Notes: a model not told the origin generated them from the letters alone. A stretch of DNA of 64,000 nt from an uncultured Dorea sp. (GCA_910586965.1 CAJUMF010000008.1:50580-114579), one strand, 5' to 3'; shown: positions 43,565 through 53,002, counted from the first letter of the stretch. Made by a program: numbers and translations.

Positions 43565-44731
43565 TTAACCAAGCTTTCCCGCGCCGTCGCCGATATCCAC
43601 TACATAGAACTCCGCCTCGTGGCCTGTCTTTTCAAGATATGCTTTTCCAATCTCCTCAATAAATGTGTCAACCGTGTCATTTTTCACAATGCTCACCGTA
43701 CATCCGCCGAAACCGCCGCCAGTGATACGTGAGCCAATCACTCCCGGCATCGCCTGTGCAAGGTCGACCAGCACGTCAATCTCCTCGCAGGATACCTCAT
43801 AATCATAGCGGAGGGATTCGTGGGAGGCATTCATAAGTTTTCCGAACGTCCCGATATCATTGGCTTTAAGAGCCTCCACCGCATGGATGGCGCGCTGGTT
43901 CTCATATACTGCATGTTTCGCGCGTTTCCGGCAGATATCGTCCTTGATCGCTCCTTTGTGCTCCTCGAACTGCTCCTCGGTAAGGTCGCCCAATGTCTTG
44001 ATATCCACGACCGCCTTAAGCTCTTTAAGCGCCGTCTCGCTCTCATTTCTCCGGTCGTTGTACGCGGAGCTCACCAGGCTGTGTTTCACCTTGCTGTTGG
44101 TGATGACAATCTTCGCATCCGGCAGATTCACCGGCGCGTAAGTGTAGTTCAGAGTATTCGTATCCAGGAAGATTGCGTTGTCCTTCTTGCCCATAGCGCT
44201 GGCAAACTGATCCATGATGCCGCAATTGCACCCGTTAAAGTTGTTCTCCGCATCCTGTCCGATAAGCGCGATATCCACCATGGAAACGTCAAATCCAAAG
44301 GTATCCTTTAAGATCACGCCGGTCAGAACCTCCAAAGACGCGGAAGAAGAAAGCCCGGAACCGTTCGGGATATCGCCGTAGATTAAGATGTCCATCCCGT
44401 GGGTAAGCTTAAAGCCGCGCTTTTCAAACGCCCACACAACTCCCTTCGGGTAATTGGTCCAGGACGCCTCTTTTGTCGCCGCAATTTCATCAAGGCTTAC
44501 CTCCACAACTCCCACAGAATCGATATTGACCGAATAAAGCCTGAGCGTCCGGTCCTCCCGGTCTCTCACGATACCGTAGGTTCCCAGGGTGAGGGCGCAG
44601 GGAAAGACATGTCCGCCGTTGTAATCCGTGTGCTCACCGATGAGGTTCACACGCCCCGGCGCAAAATAGGTGCGGACATCGCCGCCCTCTCCGAAAGTTT
44701 CATAAAATGTTTTGATCAGCTTTTCTACCAT
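43565..44731 (-). CDS. galK: Galactokinase
   Basis: 388 residues, GHMP-kinase fold. The galactokinase signature GRVNLIGEHTDYNGG is near residue 27 and the ATP motif PNGSGLSSSASLE near residue 121; a third motif GGGFGGCTV lies near the C-terminus. It phosphorylates galactose, likely released by the GH4 and GH2 enzymes elsewhere in the window. AAGGAGA precedes the ATG. It is divergent from an AraC-family regulator, which probably controls the pair. Confidence 0.96.
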   Translation of the reverse strand: MVEKLIKTFYETFGEGGDVRTYFAPGRVNLIGEHTDYNGGHVFPCALTLGTYGIVRDREDRTLRLYSVNIDSVGVVEVSLDEIAATKEASWTNYPKGVVWAFEKRGFKLTHGMDILIYGDIPNGSGLSSSASLEVLTGVILKDTFGFDVSMVDIALIGQDAENNFNGCNCGIMDQFASAMGKKDNAIFLDTNTLNYTYAPVNLPDAKIVITNSKVKHSLVSSAYNDRRNESETALKELKAVVDIKTLGDLTEEQFEEHKGAIKDDICRKRAKHAVYENQRAIHAVEALKANDIGTFGKLMNASHESLRYDYEVSCEEIDVLVDLAQAMPGVIGSRITGGGFGGCTVSIVKNDTVDTFIEEIGKAYLEKTGHEAEFYVVDIGDGAGKLG

Positions 44732-44890
44732 TTTATCGTTCTCCTTTTCGTTTTACAGCCGAACTGCTAAATTTACCTTGCAAGAAACTCTTCCTTGCTT
44801 TATGATTATAATGATAATGAGAATATCTCTTTTATGCAATAAGAATATTGAACATTTTTATAAGGATATTGAGGAATTTTGAAAACATAT

Positions 44891-45805
44891 ATGGAAAAGG
44901 AATTACAGTTTATGGAAAAAACGCAGATTAACATTGAAGAAAACCAAAAGGAGATCAAGAAACACGGAAACTACAGCTTTCCCGTGGAGGTCAGCATCGA
45001 GACTATCCAGTCCTACGAACAGGGCTCTTTTCTGTGGCACTGGCACCCGGAAATTGAGCTTACCTGGATCATGTCCGGCGCCATCGAGTACCATGTCAAC
45101 AACCAAAGCTATATCCTGACCGAGGGAGAGGGCCTGTTCGGCAACAGCAACACCCTCCATTCCGGCTACATGAAAGACGGCCAGGAATGCACCTACCTCT
45201 CCATCACTTTCCACCCAAGGTTCCTCTATGGCTACGAGAACAGCATCCTCCAGACGAAATACATTGACTTTATCACTTCAAATGACAACTGGCCTTCCCT
45301 GAAACTCCAAAAGCATGTGGGATGGCACCAGGAAATCCTCGGCCAGATAAAAACCCTTTACCATCTGTCGGCAGAAAAAACGGCAGACTACGAGCTTACG
45401 GTCCATATCATACTCATGCAGATCTTCGGGAAACTGTACCATTACTTTTCCAGCCTCCCCGAAAAAGAGCAGCGCCCCCAGAAACATCTGCAAAGGCTTA
45501 AGGACATCATCTCCTTTATCCAGGATAATTACAGCCAGGACATCACTCTCGACGATATCGCGACCCACATAAACATCTGCAAAAGCGAATGCTGCCGGTT
45601 CTTCAAGAAACATATGAACATGACAATCTTTGAATACCTCCTCTTCCTGCGGGTGCAAAACAGCCTTGCATTTCTGAAGGAAGGGGAAAGCATCACAAAG
45701 ACCGCCGGGCTCGTAGGCTTTTCAAGCCCGGCTTACTATGGGCAGATTTTCAAACGGTATATGAAATGCACACCCAAAGAATACCGCGACAGCACCGCCA
45801 ATTAA
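44891..45805 (+). CDS. AraC-family regulator next to galKT
   Basis: 304 residues from ATG 44891. A TTG at 44879 sits too close to the GAGG, and a further ATG at 44912 with AAAGGA is an alternative start. A cupin-type sensing half (WHWHPEIELTWIMSGAIEYHVN...GEGLFGNSNTLHSGY) is followed by two helix-turn-helix motifs (ITLDDIATHINICKSECCRFF, then ITKTAGLVGFSSPAYYGQIF). It is divergent from galK, so it probably activates galactose genes. The exact start is uncertain. Confidence 0.85.
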   Translation: MEKELQFMEKTQINIEENQKEIKKHGNYSFPVEVSIETIQSYEQGSFLWHWHPEIELTWIMSGAIEYHVNNQSYILTEGEGLFGNSNTLHSGYMKDGQECTYLSITFHPRFLYGYENSILQTKYIDFITSNDNWPSLKLQKHVGWHQEILGQIKTLYHLSAEKTADYELTVHIILMQIFGKLYHYFSSLPEKEQRPQKHLQRLKDIISFIQDNYSQDITLDDIATHINICKSECCRFFKKHMNMTIFEYLLFLRVQNSLAFLKEGESITKTAGLVGFSSPAYYGQIFKRYMKCTPKEYRDSTAN

Positions 45806-45888
45806 AATAACGTTAAAAAATAACAAATATCAAAAAATAAAAATTGGGTATTCCATTTTGTTGATAATGTGTTATACTAAGCAAGTGT

Positions 45889-45979
45889 GGAGACGTACCG
45901 AAGTGGCCGTAACGGGGCTGACTCGAAATCAGTTTACCGGTTTTGCGCCGGTACGAGGGTTCGAATCCCTCCGTCTCCG
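45889..45979 (+). tRNA. tRNA-Ser (anticodon CGA)
   Basis: 91 nt with the long variable arm of class II tRNAs (TTTACCGGTTTTGCGCCGGTACG). Acceptor stem GGAGACG/CGTCTCC, anticodon loop CTCGAAA, T-arm GGGTTCGAATCCC and discriminator G. It reads UCG. CCA is not encoded. A TATACT box lies eleven bases upstream. Confidence 0.95.
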
Positions 45980-45993
45980 TCTTTTTATAATGT

Positions 45994-46030
45994 GGGAAAC
46001 TCCCGTATTTATCGGGGTTTCCCGCTTTTT
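45994..46030 (+). terminator. Terminator of tRNA-Ser
   Basis: GGGAAACTCCCG (45994-46005) pairs with CGGGGTTTCCC (46013-46023), then CGCTTTTTTA. Confidence 0.85.
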
Positions 46031-46080
46031 TATCTCTCAAAATCGTTCGTTTTTCCCCAGAACTCTTGAGAACTATTTTT

Positions 46081-46278
46081 CTATGATGCTAGAATTGAGT
46101 TCAATTGTTCTATTTGTTGTTCTTTTCGGGTGGTACTCACCCAAAACAATAATTTAGATCCCGTTTTGTGATTTTCTTGCAGCCTTTTAACACCCCCTAC
46201 TATCTCAAAGTATAAATGCTCTGCATTGGCTCTTAAATAGTCTACAAAGGAAAATTTTTGTTTCTCCCATGTTGCCAT
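46081..46278 (-). pseudogene. Unrecognised gene fragment next to the integrase remnant
   Basis: A 65-codon frame, MATWEKQKFSFVDYLRANAEHLY...QLNSILAS, with protein-like composition but no ribosome site and no family I recognise. It ends where the integrase fragment on the other strand begins, so the two may mark a recombination junction. Confidence 0.3.
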
Positions 46279-46432
46279 CCGCGATATCGCCGCCGTCGAG
46301 CTTCTCTTTGCCACTGGCATACGGATTTCGGAACTGTGCTCACTGAAAGCAGAGGACGTGATTTTATTTAATAAAATGACACATAAAACCGTCCAGATGA
46401 TTGACATAGAATTCCATAAAAATGTCCTCTAA
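46268..46432 (+). pseudogene. Tyrosine recombinase (XerC/D-type integrase) fragment
   Basis: In one plus-strand frame the reading is IRDIAAVELLFATGIRISELCSLKAEDV, the catalytic-domain block of tyrosine recombinases including the first catalytic Arg in TGIRISEL. The remaining catalytic residues are missing and the frame ends within about 25 codons. It lies about 290 bases downstream of tRNA-Ser, a common integration site, and looks like the scar of an excised or decayed element. Confidence 0.75.
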
Positions 46433-46715
46433 TGTCGTCTCTGCTCCTAGGCTGCCAACATATTTCAGCTTATAATTTTCTTTCAGCGCTTCCATGCTCT
46501 CAAAAATAATATTCCTTCATATGGCTGCCGTTCTTATGCTGATAAACGCTGAACCAGCTTTATTTAGCTCTGAAAGTAGAATGTTCAAAAAAGACCGTAA
46601 TAAAAGACTGCCGATTACCAAAATACTTGTTCCAAAATGCCTCTGTTTATTATACAATGTATAAGAAAATATCTTCAAGATATTTCTATATACGCTGGAT
46701 GGGAGGACTTTCAAC
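46433..46715. other. Gap between the integrase remnant and the FN3 gene
   Basis: A minus-strand frame (about 46495-46360, MEALKENYKLKYVGSLGAETT...) has protein-like composition but no recognised family or ribosome site, and overlaps the integrase fragment. Nothing else was supported here except a TATACAAT-like promoter element at about 46654 upstream of the FN3 gene. Confidence 0.3.
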
Positions 46716-47531
46716 ATGAAGAGAACAAAGGCATTATTGATGACGCTTATCGCGGCGCTCTTCCTCACGGCAGCTCTTCCTGCACTGGATGCCGAGGCTA
46801 CATCCAAAAAAGTAGGGAAAGCTACCCTTTCTTCCGCAAAAGCTGCGGGCATGAACCAGATCAATGTCAAGTGGAAAAAGGTAAAAAACGCGAAAGGATA
46901 CCAGCTCATGGTGGCTAAGAATAAAAAGTTCAGCAAGGGCAGGAAATCCTACAAGCTGACCGGCACTTCAAAAGCCGCCACAAAGCTTTCTGCCGGAACA
47001 AAGTATTATGTGCGCGTCAGGGCTTATGGGAAGTCCGGTAAAAAGACCGTTTACGGCAAGTGGAGCAAGGTCAGGACTGTAAAGACTGTGAAGAAACACA
47101 GCCATCAGTGGAAAGGCACGACGACCAGCAAGCGGGTTCTCGTCTATAGCATGGTTCCGTTCAGCCAGGCTACCGGGCCTAACGGCAGGGGCGACGACGG
47201 GTATTCACGTAAGTATCGTTGCATGTGCAGCTCATGTATGGCTAACAATCTTTATGCATCTGATAACCCAAGTCTTGAAACTCACCTTAGAAAAGTTAAT
47301 TCACCTGGTTGGTTTGAAGAAATATATGATGAAAGAACACTTTGCGTTAAATGTGGAACTGACTTAACAGAAATGAACGACGATGAATTAACAGCTCACG
47401 CTGGCAATTGTAAAAGTAACTATTATGATACATGGGTTTTAAAAAATAAAGTATATCATAACTCCACAAGCTACTACACCACGCAAAACACAACAACTTA
47501 CAGATGCTCCGTCTGCGGCATAGCAAAATAA
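46716..47531 (+). CDS. Secreted protein with fibronectin type III domain and Cys-rich C-terminus
   Basis: 271 residues. Signal peptide ALLMTLIAALFLTAALPALDAEA (cleavage about residue 28), one FN3-like domain (about 38-128; SAKAAGMNQINVKWKKVKNAKGYQLMVAK...YYVRVRAY), then a linker and a C-terminal part with CxxC pairs (CMCSSC, CVKCG, CSVCG) that suggest a zinc-ribbon-like or disulphide fold. GGGAGG lies seven bases before the ATG. It is probably an exported wall or surface protein. The Cys-rich part is not a family I know. Confidence 0.75.
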   Translation: MKRTKALLMTLIAALFLTAALPALDAEATSKKVGKATLSSAKAAGMNQINVKWKKVKNAKGYQLMVAKNKKFSKGRKSYKLTGTSKAATKLSAGTKYYVRVRAYGKSGKKTVYGKWSKVRTVKTVKKHSHQWKGTTTSKRVLVYSMVPFSQATGPNGRGDDGYSRKYRCMCSSCMANNLYASDNPSLETHLRKVNSPGWFEEIYDERTLCVKCGTDLTEMNDDELTAHAGNCKSNYYDTWVLKNKVYHNSTSYYTTQNTTTYRCSVCGIAK

Positions 47532-47542
47532 AACGTTTATAA

Positions 47543-47568
47543 GCCCTCTTCTCTGCGGGAGGTTTTTT
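47543..47568 (+). terminator. Terminator after the FN3 gene
   Basis: CCCTC...GGGAGG stem-loop followed by TTTTTTCTTT. A second hairpin, TGACGGCA...TGCCGTCA at 47582-47609, follows but has no T-tract. Confidence 0.55.
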
Positions 47569-47704
47569 CTTTATGACAGGATGACGGCACCCTCTTTTGG
47601 ATGCCGTCACTTTATGAAGCTATATCTGATTCTGATTCCGGCAACAGTCATTTTAACAACTCTATAGACGGACAATTTATGGTTAGAAAGGGCATACATT
47701 GTCT

Positions 47705-48745
47705 TTAAAAGAAGATCCTCTTAATATCATTATACATCACAAACACCATCAATGCCATCAAAAGGGTGATACCCACCAGATGTACATACCCTTCCTTCTC
47801 CGACGGTATCCTCTTCCTGCGGACTGCCTCCACTGCCAAAAATACCAGTCTTCCTCCGTCAAGCGCCGGAAGCGGCAAAAGATTCATCACACCTAAGTTT
47901 GCTGACAGCAGGATTGCTATATTGAGAAGCTGCACGACAACCATATACACACCATAAGACTTACTCTGCTGATACGTATCATCCACCACACTCACAATCC
48001 CTACCGGACCGGACAATTGATCTACTCCTATCTTTCCCGTAACTAACATCCGCAAACTATCAAGAGTGGTACTGATCCAGAATTTCACCTCATACACACC
48101 GTACTGAAATGCGGTAAGCACATTGGCCTTTGTGTAAGCTCCTCCTCCGATTCCGAACCTGTAGTAATTTCGTTCCTCATCCATCTTCGGCGTAAGAGTA
48201 ACGCTTTTTTTCTCGCCGTTATGAAGATAGACAATCTCTGTCTCCTCTCCCTGGTGGAATTGATTGTAAGCGTTGATTTCCCGGAAAACATTGATCTTCT
48301 TCCCGTTCATCTTTATGATCCTGTCTCCCTCTTCAATACCTGCCTCATAAGCCGGATAGCCTTCTTCTACCGAGCTGATGACCGGCTTGTCATAGCCCAC
48401 CATTGCTACGAGTATCACTGCGAACACAAAAGCAAGGATGAAGTTGAACACAGGCCCCGCCGCAATAACTGCAATTCTCGCCCACACAGATTTATTATTA
48501 AAATTCGACGGAGAATCGGTAGCTTCCTCATCCTCCCCCATCATACACAAACCTCCAATGGGAAAAAGTTTGATGCAGTAACGCGTCCCCTTATACTCTT
48601 TCGAAAACAGGTTCGGTCCCATCCCGATTGCAAATTCTTCCACATCGATTCCATTTTTCTTCGCCAGGGAAAAATGTCCCAGCTCATGGAAGAACACAAT
48701 AAAACTAAAAATTAAAATTGCAAATATAATACCCAAATCAATCAT
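47705..48745 (-). CDS. rseP: RIP-type membrane zinc metalloprotease (site-2 protease)
   Basis: 346 residues. Active-site HELGHF (near residue 21) in the first membrane helix, a PDZ domain (about 105-185), and the second-half motif LLPLPALDGGR supplying the third zinc ligand, all in place. It cleaves membrane-embedded anti-sigma factors or signal-peptide remnants. It overlaps the dxr stop by one base (TAATG) and is the last gene of the pyrH-frr-uppS-cdsA-dxr-rseP block. The ECF sigma/DUF4179 pair at 55-56.6 kb is one possible client (inference). Confidence 0.93.
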   Translation of the reverse strand: MIDLGIIFAILIFSFIVFFHELGHFSLAKKNGIDVEEFAIGMGPNLFSKEYKGTRYCIKLFPIGGLCMMGEDEEATDSPSNFNNKSVWARIAVIAAGPVFNFILAFVFAVILVAMVGYDKPVISSVEEGYPAYEAGIEEGDRIIKMNGKKINVFREINAYNQFHQGEETEIVYLHNGEKKSVTLTPKMDEERNYYRFGIGGGAYTKANVLTAFQYGVYEVKFWISTTLDSLRMLVTGKIGVDQLSGPVGIVSVVDDTYQQSKSYGVYMVVVQLLNIAILLSANLGVMNLLPLPALDGGRLVFLAVEAVRRKRIPSEKEGYVHLVGITLLMALMVFVMYNDIKRIFF

Positions 48746-49887
48746 TACCTCCTGCTGTTAATCCGTTCATAAGTCGCCGCTTCAGTCTCAAGGATTTCCT
48801 CAAGCGTCGGCTCCTTGATCATTTTGTGGGCAGACATACAGTCCTCGATGATCTCCGCGATCTCAAGATACTTCGCCTCCCGCTTTAAGAACATGCTGAC
48901 TGCCAGCTCATTGGCTGCATTAAAAACTGTCGGAAGAGTACCGCCTGCCCTTCCTGCCTCATAGGCCAGCTTCAATCCATAGAATGTATCCATATCCGGC
49001 TTTTCAAAATCCAACTTCCCAATCTTCCAGAAATCAATCCTCTCTCCTGGAAGATGCCTTCTCTCTGGATAACAGAGGGCATACTGGATAGGAAGCTTCA
49101 TATCCGGCGTGCCAAGCTGCGCGATAATGGCACCGTCTACATACTCCACCATAGAATGGATAATACTCTGAGGCTGCACGACCACCTGCACATCGTCCAC
49201 TTCCACGTCAAACAGCCACTTTGCCTCAATCACCTCAAGACCTTTATTGACCATCGTGGAAGAATCTATCGTAATCTTAGCACCCATCGTCCAGTTGGGG
49301 TGCTTTAGCGCATCTTCTACCCGTATTTCTAAAAGCTCCTCCTGCTTCTTCCCCCGAAACGGTCCGCCGGAAGCCGTCAGTAAGATCTTTTTGACCGTCT
49401 TTCGGTCATTTCCCTGCAATGACTGGAAGATGGCGCTGTGCTCACTATCCACCGGAAGGATATGAATACCTTTTTCTGCCGCCAGCGGCATGATCAGATG
49501 CCCCGCCGTTACCAGTGTCTCTTTATTGGCAAGGGCAATATCCTTCCCTGCTTTTATCGCTTCTATCGTCGGACGTATCCCAATCATACCTACAATAGCA
49601 GTTACTAATATTTGTGTTTCTTCCATCGCTGCAATCTCGATAAGTCCCTCCATACCAGATAAAACTTCCGTATCCATATCCGCAACGCTAAGACGCAGCT
49701 CCTTTGCCTTCTCCTCAGACCAGACTGCCGCTTTCCTTGGATGAAATTCACGGATCTGCTCTTCCAGCAGAGCAATATTGCTTCCTGCAGCGATTCCCAG
49801 AACTTCAAAGTCCGCATTCGAGCGCACAACTTCTAAAGTCTGCGTCCCTATGGAACCCGTAGAGCCCAAGATGGCTATTTTTTTCAT
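48745..49887 (-). CDS. dxr: 1-deoxy-D-xylulose 5-phosphate reductoisomerase
   Basis: 380 residues, standard length. NADPH-binding GSTGSIG at the N-terminus, ANKETLV, and the metal/substrate region VDSEHSAIFQ and ASGGPFR. It converts DXP to MEP in the non-mevalonate isoprenoid pathway, in the cytoplasm. Located 64 bases after cdsA and coupled to rseP. Its product feeds the undecaprenyl synthase encoded upstream. Confidence 0.97.
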   Translation of the reverse strand: MKKIAILGSTGSIGTQTLEVVRSNADFEVLGIAAGSNIALLEEQIREFHPRKAAVWSEEKAKELRLSVADMDTEVLSGMEGLIEIAAMEETQILVTAIVGMIGIRPTIEAIKAGKDIALANKETLVTAGHLIMPLAAEKGIHILPVDSEHSAIFQSLQGNDRKTVKKILLTASGGPFRGKKQEELLEIRVEDALKHPNWTMGAKITIDSSTMVNKGLEVIEAKWLFDVEVDDVQVVVQPQSIIHSMVEYVDGAIIAQLGTPDMKLPIQYALCYPERRHLPGERIDFWKIGKLDFEKPDMDTFYGLKLAYEAGRAGGTLPTVFNAANELAVSMFLKREAKYLEIAEIIEDCMSAHKMIKEPTLEEILETEAATYERINSRR

Positions 49888-49951
49888 ATACTATCTCTCC
49901 TGTTTTCCTGTTATTTCCTGGTACAGCAAAGAAACAACTGTACTTCATCAA

Positions 49952-50758
49952 TCAGATATTCCCTGCCAGTAATGTTGCCAAATAATAGATTACCGGCGCC
50001 GTAAAGATTACACTGTCAAATCGGTCGAGAATCCCGCCATGCCCCGGAATCAGCTTGCCATAATCCTTGATTTCATGATTTCTCTTGACCGCAGACGCCG
50101 CCAGATCACCAACCTGGGAAATCATACCGCCTACGCCGCAGATCACCCCATAATGGGTCGGGCTCGCTGATGCGCCGCCCCACTGATTCATCGCAAGGGC
50201 AAATATAATTCCAAGAAGCGCCGCCCCGGCGACTCCTCCGATGCCTCCCTCCACCGATTTTTTCGGGCTGAGCTTCGGTGCCATCTTATGTTTCCCGATG
50301 AGTACCCCTACACAATAGGCACAAGTATCACATCCCCAGGAACTAAGGAAGATCAGCCACACAACCGTCCCGCCGTCTGTAAGCTCCCTCGTCTGGTAGA
50401 CATAAGACAACATCACCGCCACATAGAACAGTCCGAAGAAAACCGTCATCACCTGCTCCGCCTTGAACGCCGGGAATGTAAATACATAGACCGCCATCAA
50501 AAGCACAAGATACAGGATGGACAGCATCGTCATGTACTCCATATGTCCCGCAAATAGCAGCCCATAGTAAGCCACCACCGCCAGATAACCCGCAAGCCCT
50601 AATACTTTATTATGCACGCCCACCACTTTATATAATTCAGACAGCCCGATTAAACTGATAATTCCAAGGACCGCGAACAGTACATTGCCGCCAAGGCCTA
50701 CTGTAGCGACAAGCACGACGACAAGCACGATCCCACTGAGAAGCCTTGTTCTAAACAT
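49952..50758 (-). CDS. cdsA: Phosphatidate cytidylyltransferase
   Basis: 268 residues with about eight membrane helices. The family signature near the C-terminus (KRNHEIKDYGKLIPGHGGIL...DSV) carries the metal and CTP ligands. It makes CDP-diacylglycerol from phosphatidic acid and CTP for phospholipid synthesis. It overlaps the uppS stop by eight bases. Confidence 0.95.
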   Translation of the reverse strand: MFRTRLLSGIVLVVVLVATVGLGGNVLFAVLGIISLIGLSELYKVVGVHNKVLGLAGYLAVVAYYGLLFAGHMEYMTMLSILYLVLLMAVYVFTFPAFKAEQVMTVFFGLFYVAVMLSYVYQTRELTDGGTVVWLIFLSSWGCDTCAYCVGVLIGKHKMAPKLSPKKSVEGGIGGVAGAALLGIIFALAMNQWGGASASPTHYGVICGVGGMISQVGDLAASAVKRNHEIKDYGKLIPGHGGILDRFDSVIFTAPVIYYLATLLAGNI

Positions 50759-51470
50759 CTGTATGTCCCTCCTTCACACCGCCGTAACGCCTGTCTCTGC
50801 TGTTGTAGTAATCCACTGCCTTTATCAGCTCCTCCTTCGTAAAGTCCGGCCAATAGACATCGGTAAAATAAAATTCCGTATAAGCAAGCTGCCACAGCAG
50901 GAAATTCGACAGGCGAAGTTCACCGCTCGTACGGATCAAAAGATCTGGGTCCGGTATGCCCGACGTATCAAGATACTGTCCAAACAGTCTCTCATCGATA
51001 CTGCCTGCGTCCACCTTCCCCTCTGCGCAGTCCGCCGCAAGCTTTTTTACGGAACGCACGATCTCATCCCGGCTGCCGTAATTGATGGCTATCTGAAAAT
51101 TCAGACCACCATTTCCTTTTGTCGCCTCCTCAAGCTCTACAATCCTGTTCCTTATATCCTCATCAAGCCTTGTAATGTCCCCGATCACTCGAATCTTCAT
51201 ATCATTTTTCTTTGCTGTCTTGAGACATGTCTTCATATAATTGCGCAAAAGCTTCATCAGCGCATCCACTTCATCCTGGGGGCGATTCCAGTTCTCCGTC
51301 GAGAATGCATAGACTGTCAGGTATTTGATCCCCATGCGCCACGCTTCCTCGCAGATTCTCTCCACATTCTTACTCCCCTGGGCATGACCGTAATTACGGG
51401 GCATCCCCTTGGACTTCGCCCACCGCCCATTTCCATCTAAGATAATCGCAACATGCTGCGGAACATTCAT
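50751..51470 (-). CDS. uppS: Undecaprenyl diphosphate synthase (cis-prenyltransferase)
   Basis: 239 residues from MNVPQHVAIILDGNGRWAK at 51470, where AAAGGAGA lies upstream; an in-frame start at 51509 would add a non-family extension. DGNGRWA is the diphosphate-binding motif, and the C-terminal RTSGELRLSNFLLWQ loop is intact. It builds the C55 carrier lipid for peptidoglycan and other wall polymers. Confidence 0.96.
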   Translation of the reverse strand: MNVPQHVAIILDGNGRWAKSKGMPRNYGHAQGSKNVERICEEAWRMGIKYLTVYAFSTENWNRPQDEVDALMKLLRNYMKTCLKTAKKNDMKIRVIGDITRLDEDIRNRIVELEEATKGNGGLNFQIAINYGSRDEIVRSVKKLAADCAEGKVDAGSIDERLFGQYLDTSGIPDPDLLIRTSGELRLSNFLLWQLAYTEFYFTDVYWPDFTKEELIKAVDYYNSRDRRYGGVKEGHTDV

Positions 51471-51550
51471 AACCAATCTCCTTTTATCCCGGCGGCATCT
51501 TAGGAACACCCGCCGCCAGCCCTTATAATCCTACGTATTTCTACATAGAA

Positions 51551-51579
51551 GGACAGACCCTTTCCTCAAGCGTCTGTCC
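51551..51579. promoter_or_regulatory. Hairpin between frr and uppS
   Basis: GGACAGAC (51551-51558) pairs with GTCTGTCC (51572-51579). There is no strong U-tract on the minus strand, so it is more likely a partial terminator or processing site inside the operon than a full stop. Confidence 0.6.
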
Positions 51580-51614
51580 CCACTCACGCGCCACACCGCG
51601 CAAAACTCATGATA

Positions 51615-52166
51615 CTAAACCGTCATAACTTCCTTAGACTTAACCTCTACCGCTTTGTCAACCTCTTTAATAAACTTATCCGTTATCTTCTGAAGCTCAT
51701 CTTCCATATCTTTGATCTCATCCTCGGACACTTCTGTACCTTTAAGCTTCTTTATCGAGTCATTCCCGTCACGCCGGATATTGCGGATAGCAACCTTGGC
51801 AGCTTCACCCTTCTTTTTCACATCTTTCACCAGTTCTTTTCTGCGCTCCTCGGTAAGCTCCGGGAACACCAGACGGATCACTGAACCGTCATTGTTCGGA
51901 TTGATTCCCAGATCAGAGGTCTGGATCGCCTTTGTGATTGCCTTGATCATGGTCTTATCCCATGGCTGGATCTGGATCATACGTGCTTCAGGGACAGATA
52001 CGTTGGCAACCTGCTGGATTGGCGTCGGTGTCCCATAATAATCCACCATGATACGGTTGAGCACATTCGGATTCGCACGTCCCGCGCGGATTGCCCCAAA
52101 TTCTCCGTCAAGGTTCGCCATTGTCTTTGTCATTTTCTCTTCGTAAACCTTCAGTTTCTCATTCAT
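51615..52166 (-). CDS. frr: Ribosome recycling factor
   Basis: 183 residues, standard for the family. Conserved RAGRANPNVLNRIMVDYYGTPTP and SVPEARMIQIQPWD blocks. It splits post-termination ribosomes together with EF-G. AGGAGGAAAG precedes the ATG. It follows pyrH by 13 bases, the usual order. Confidence 0.98.
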   Translation of the reverse strand: MNEKLKVYEEKMTKTMANLDGEFGAIRAGRANPNVLNRIMVDYYGTPTPIQQVANVSVPEARMIQIQPWDKTMIKAITKAIQTSDLGINPNNDGSVIRLVFPELTEERRKELVKDVKKKGEAAKVAIRNIRRDGNDSIKKLKGTEVSEDEIKDMEDELQKITDKFIKEVDKAVEVKSKEVMTV

Positions 52167-52179
52167 CTTTCTTTCCTCC

Positions 52180-52884
52180 TTATGATACAGTCACTTTCGT
52201 TCCCGTAAATGTCCCTGACATAGTATTTACAATACTGTTCTCTTCATTCAGCCCGAACACCAGCATCGGCATCTTATTCTCCAGACACATGATCGAAGCT
52301 GTAAGATCCACAGCCATAAGCTTCTTATCGATAATCTCCTGGATGGATATCTCATCATACTTCTTCGCTTCCGGGTTCATCTTCGGGTCACTGTCATAGA
52401 TTCCGTCTATAGCCTTGGCAAGAAGCATGGCATCTGCTTCTATCTCGATAGCATGAAGCACCGCACCGGTATCCGTGGAAAAATACGGGTGACCCGTCCC
52501 ACCGGCAAAAAAGATTACCTTTCCGTCTTCCAGGGCCTTAACAGCCGCATCTTTAGAAAAAAGAGTTGTAAATGCACCGCATACAAATGGCGTAAATACT
52601 TCTGTCTCCATTCCCACATACCGGAAAATATCCGACACGTAGATGCAGTTCATCACTGTCGCCAGCATCCCGATCTGGTCCGCTTTCACTCGGTCGATCG
52701 TCTCGCTGGTCCGTCCTCTCCAGAAATTGCCGCCGCCGGTTACAATGGCAACCTGAATACCGTCATCCACAAGCGATTTTACCTGCTTCGCGACCCCAAT
52801 ACAAGTCGCCTCATCAAAGCCGGTCTTCTTCTCCCCGGCCAACGCTTCCCCGCTAAGCTTTAATAGTACCCTTTTCATAAGCAT
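52180..52884 (-). CDS. pyrH: Uridylate kinase
   Basis: 234 residues, hexameric bacterial UMP kinase of the amino-acid-kinase fold. KLSGEALAGEK is the phosphate-binding loop and GGGNFWRG the nucleotide site. It phosphorylates UMP to UDP. The start may be ATG 52884 (GGAG five bases upstream) or ATG 52878 (MKRVLLKLSGEA), which better matches family members. First gene of the conserved block; rpsB and tsf, often upstream, are not here. Confidence 0.97.
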   Translation of the reverse strand: MLMKRVLLKLSGEALAGEKKTGFDEATCIGVAKQVKSLVDDGIQVAIVTGGGNFWRGRTSETIDRVKADQIGMLATVMNCIYVSDIFRYVGMETEVFTPFVCGAFTTLFSKDAAVKALEDGKVIFFAGGTGHPYFSTDTGAVLHAIEIEADAMLLAKAIDGIYDSDPKMNPEAKKYDEISIQEIIDKKLMAVDLTASIMCLENKMPMLVFGLNEENSIVNTMSGTFTGTKVTVS

Positions 52885-52973
52885 TCCCGCTCCTCATTTC
52901 TATTGTCGTAGTACGTCACATACTTAAATAAATTATAACACAGGTAAAGTAAAAATGAAACACTAAAAAAGTC

Positions 52974-53002
52974 TTGACACAAGTACGATTTCGGACTATA
53001 AT
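52974..53002 (+). promoter_or_regulatory. Promoter of the MarR-MATE operon
   Basis: TTGACA (52974-52979) and TATAAT (52997-53002), both consensus, with a 17-base spacer. Confidence 0.88.

Noticed and set aside
47582..47609. Hairpin TGACGGCA...TGCCGTCA as a terminator
   Set aside because: A good stem but no T-tract on either side. The hairpin just before it is the better terminator.
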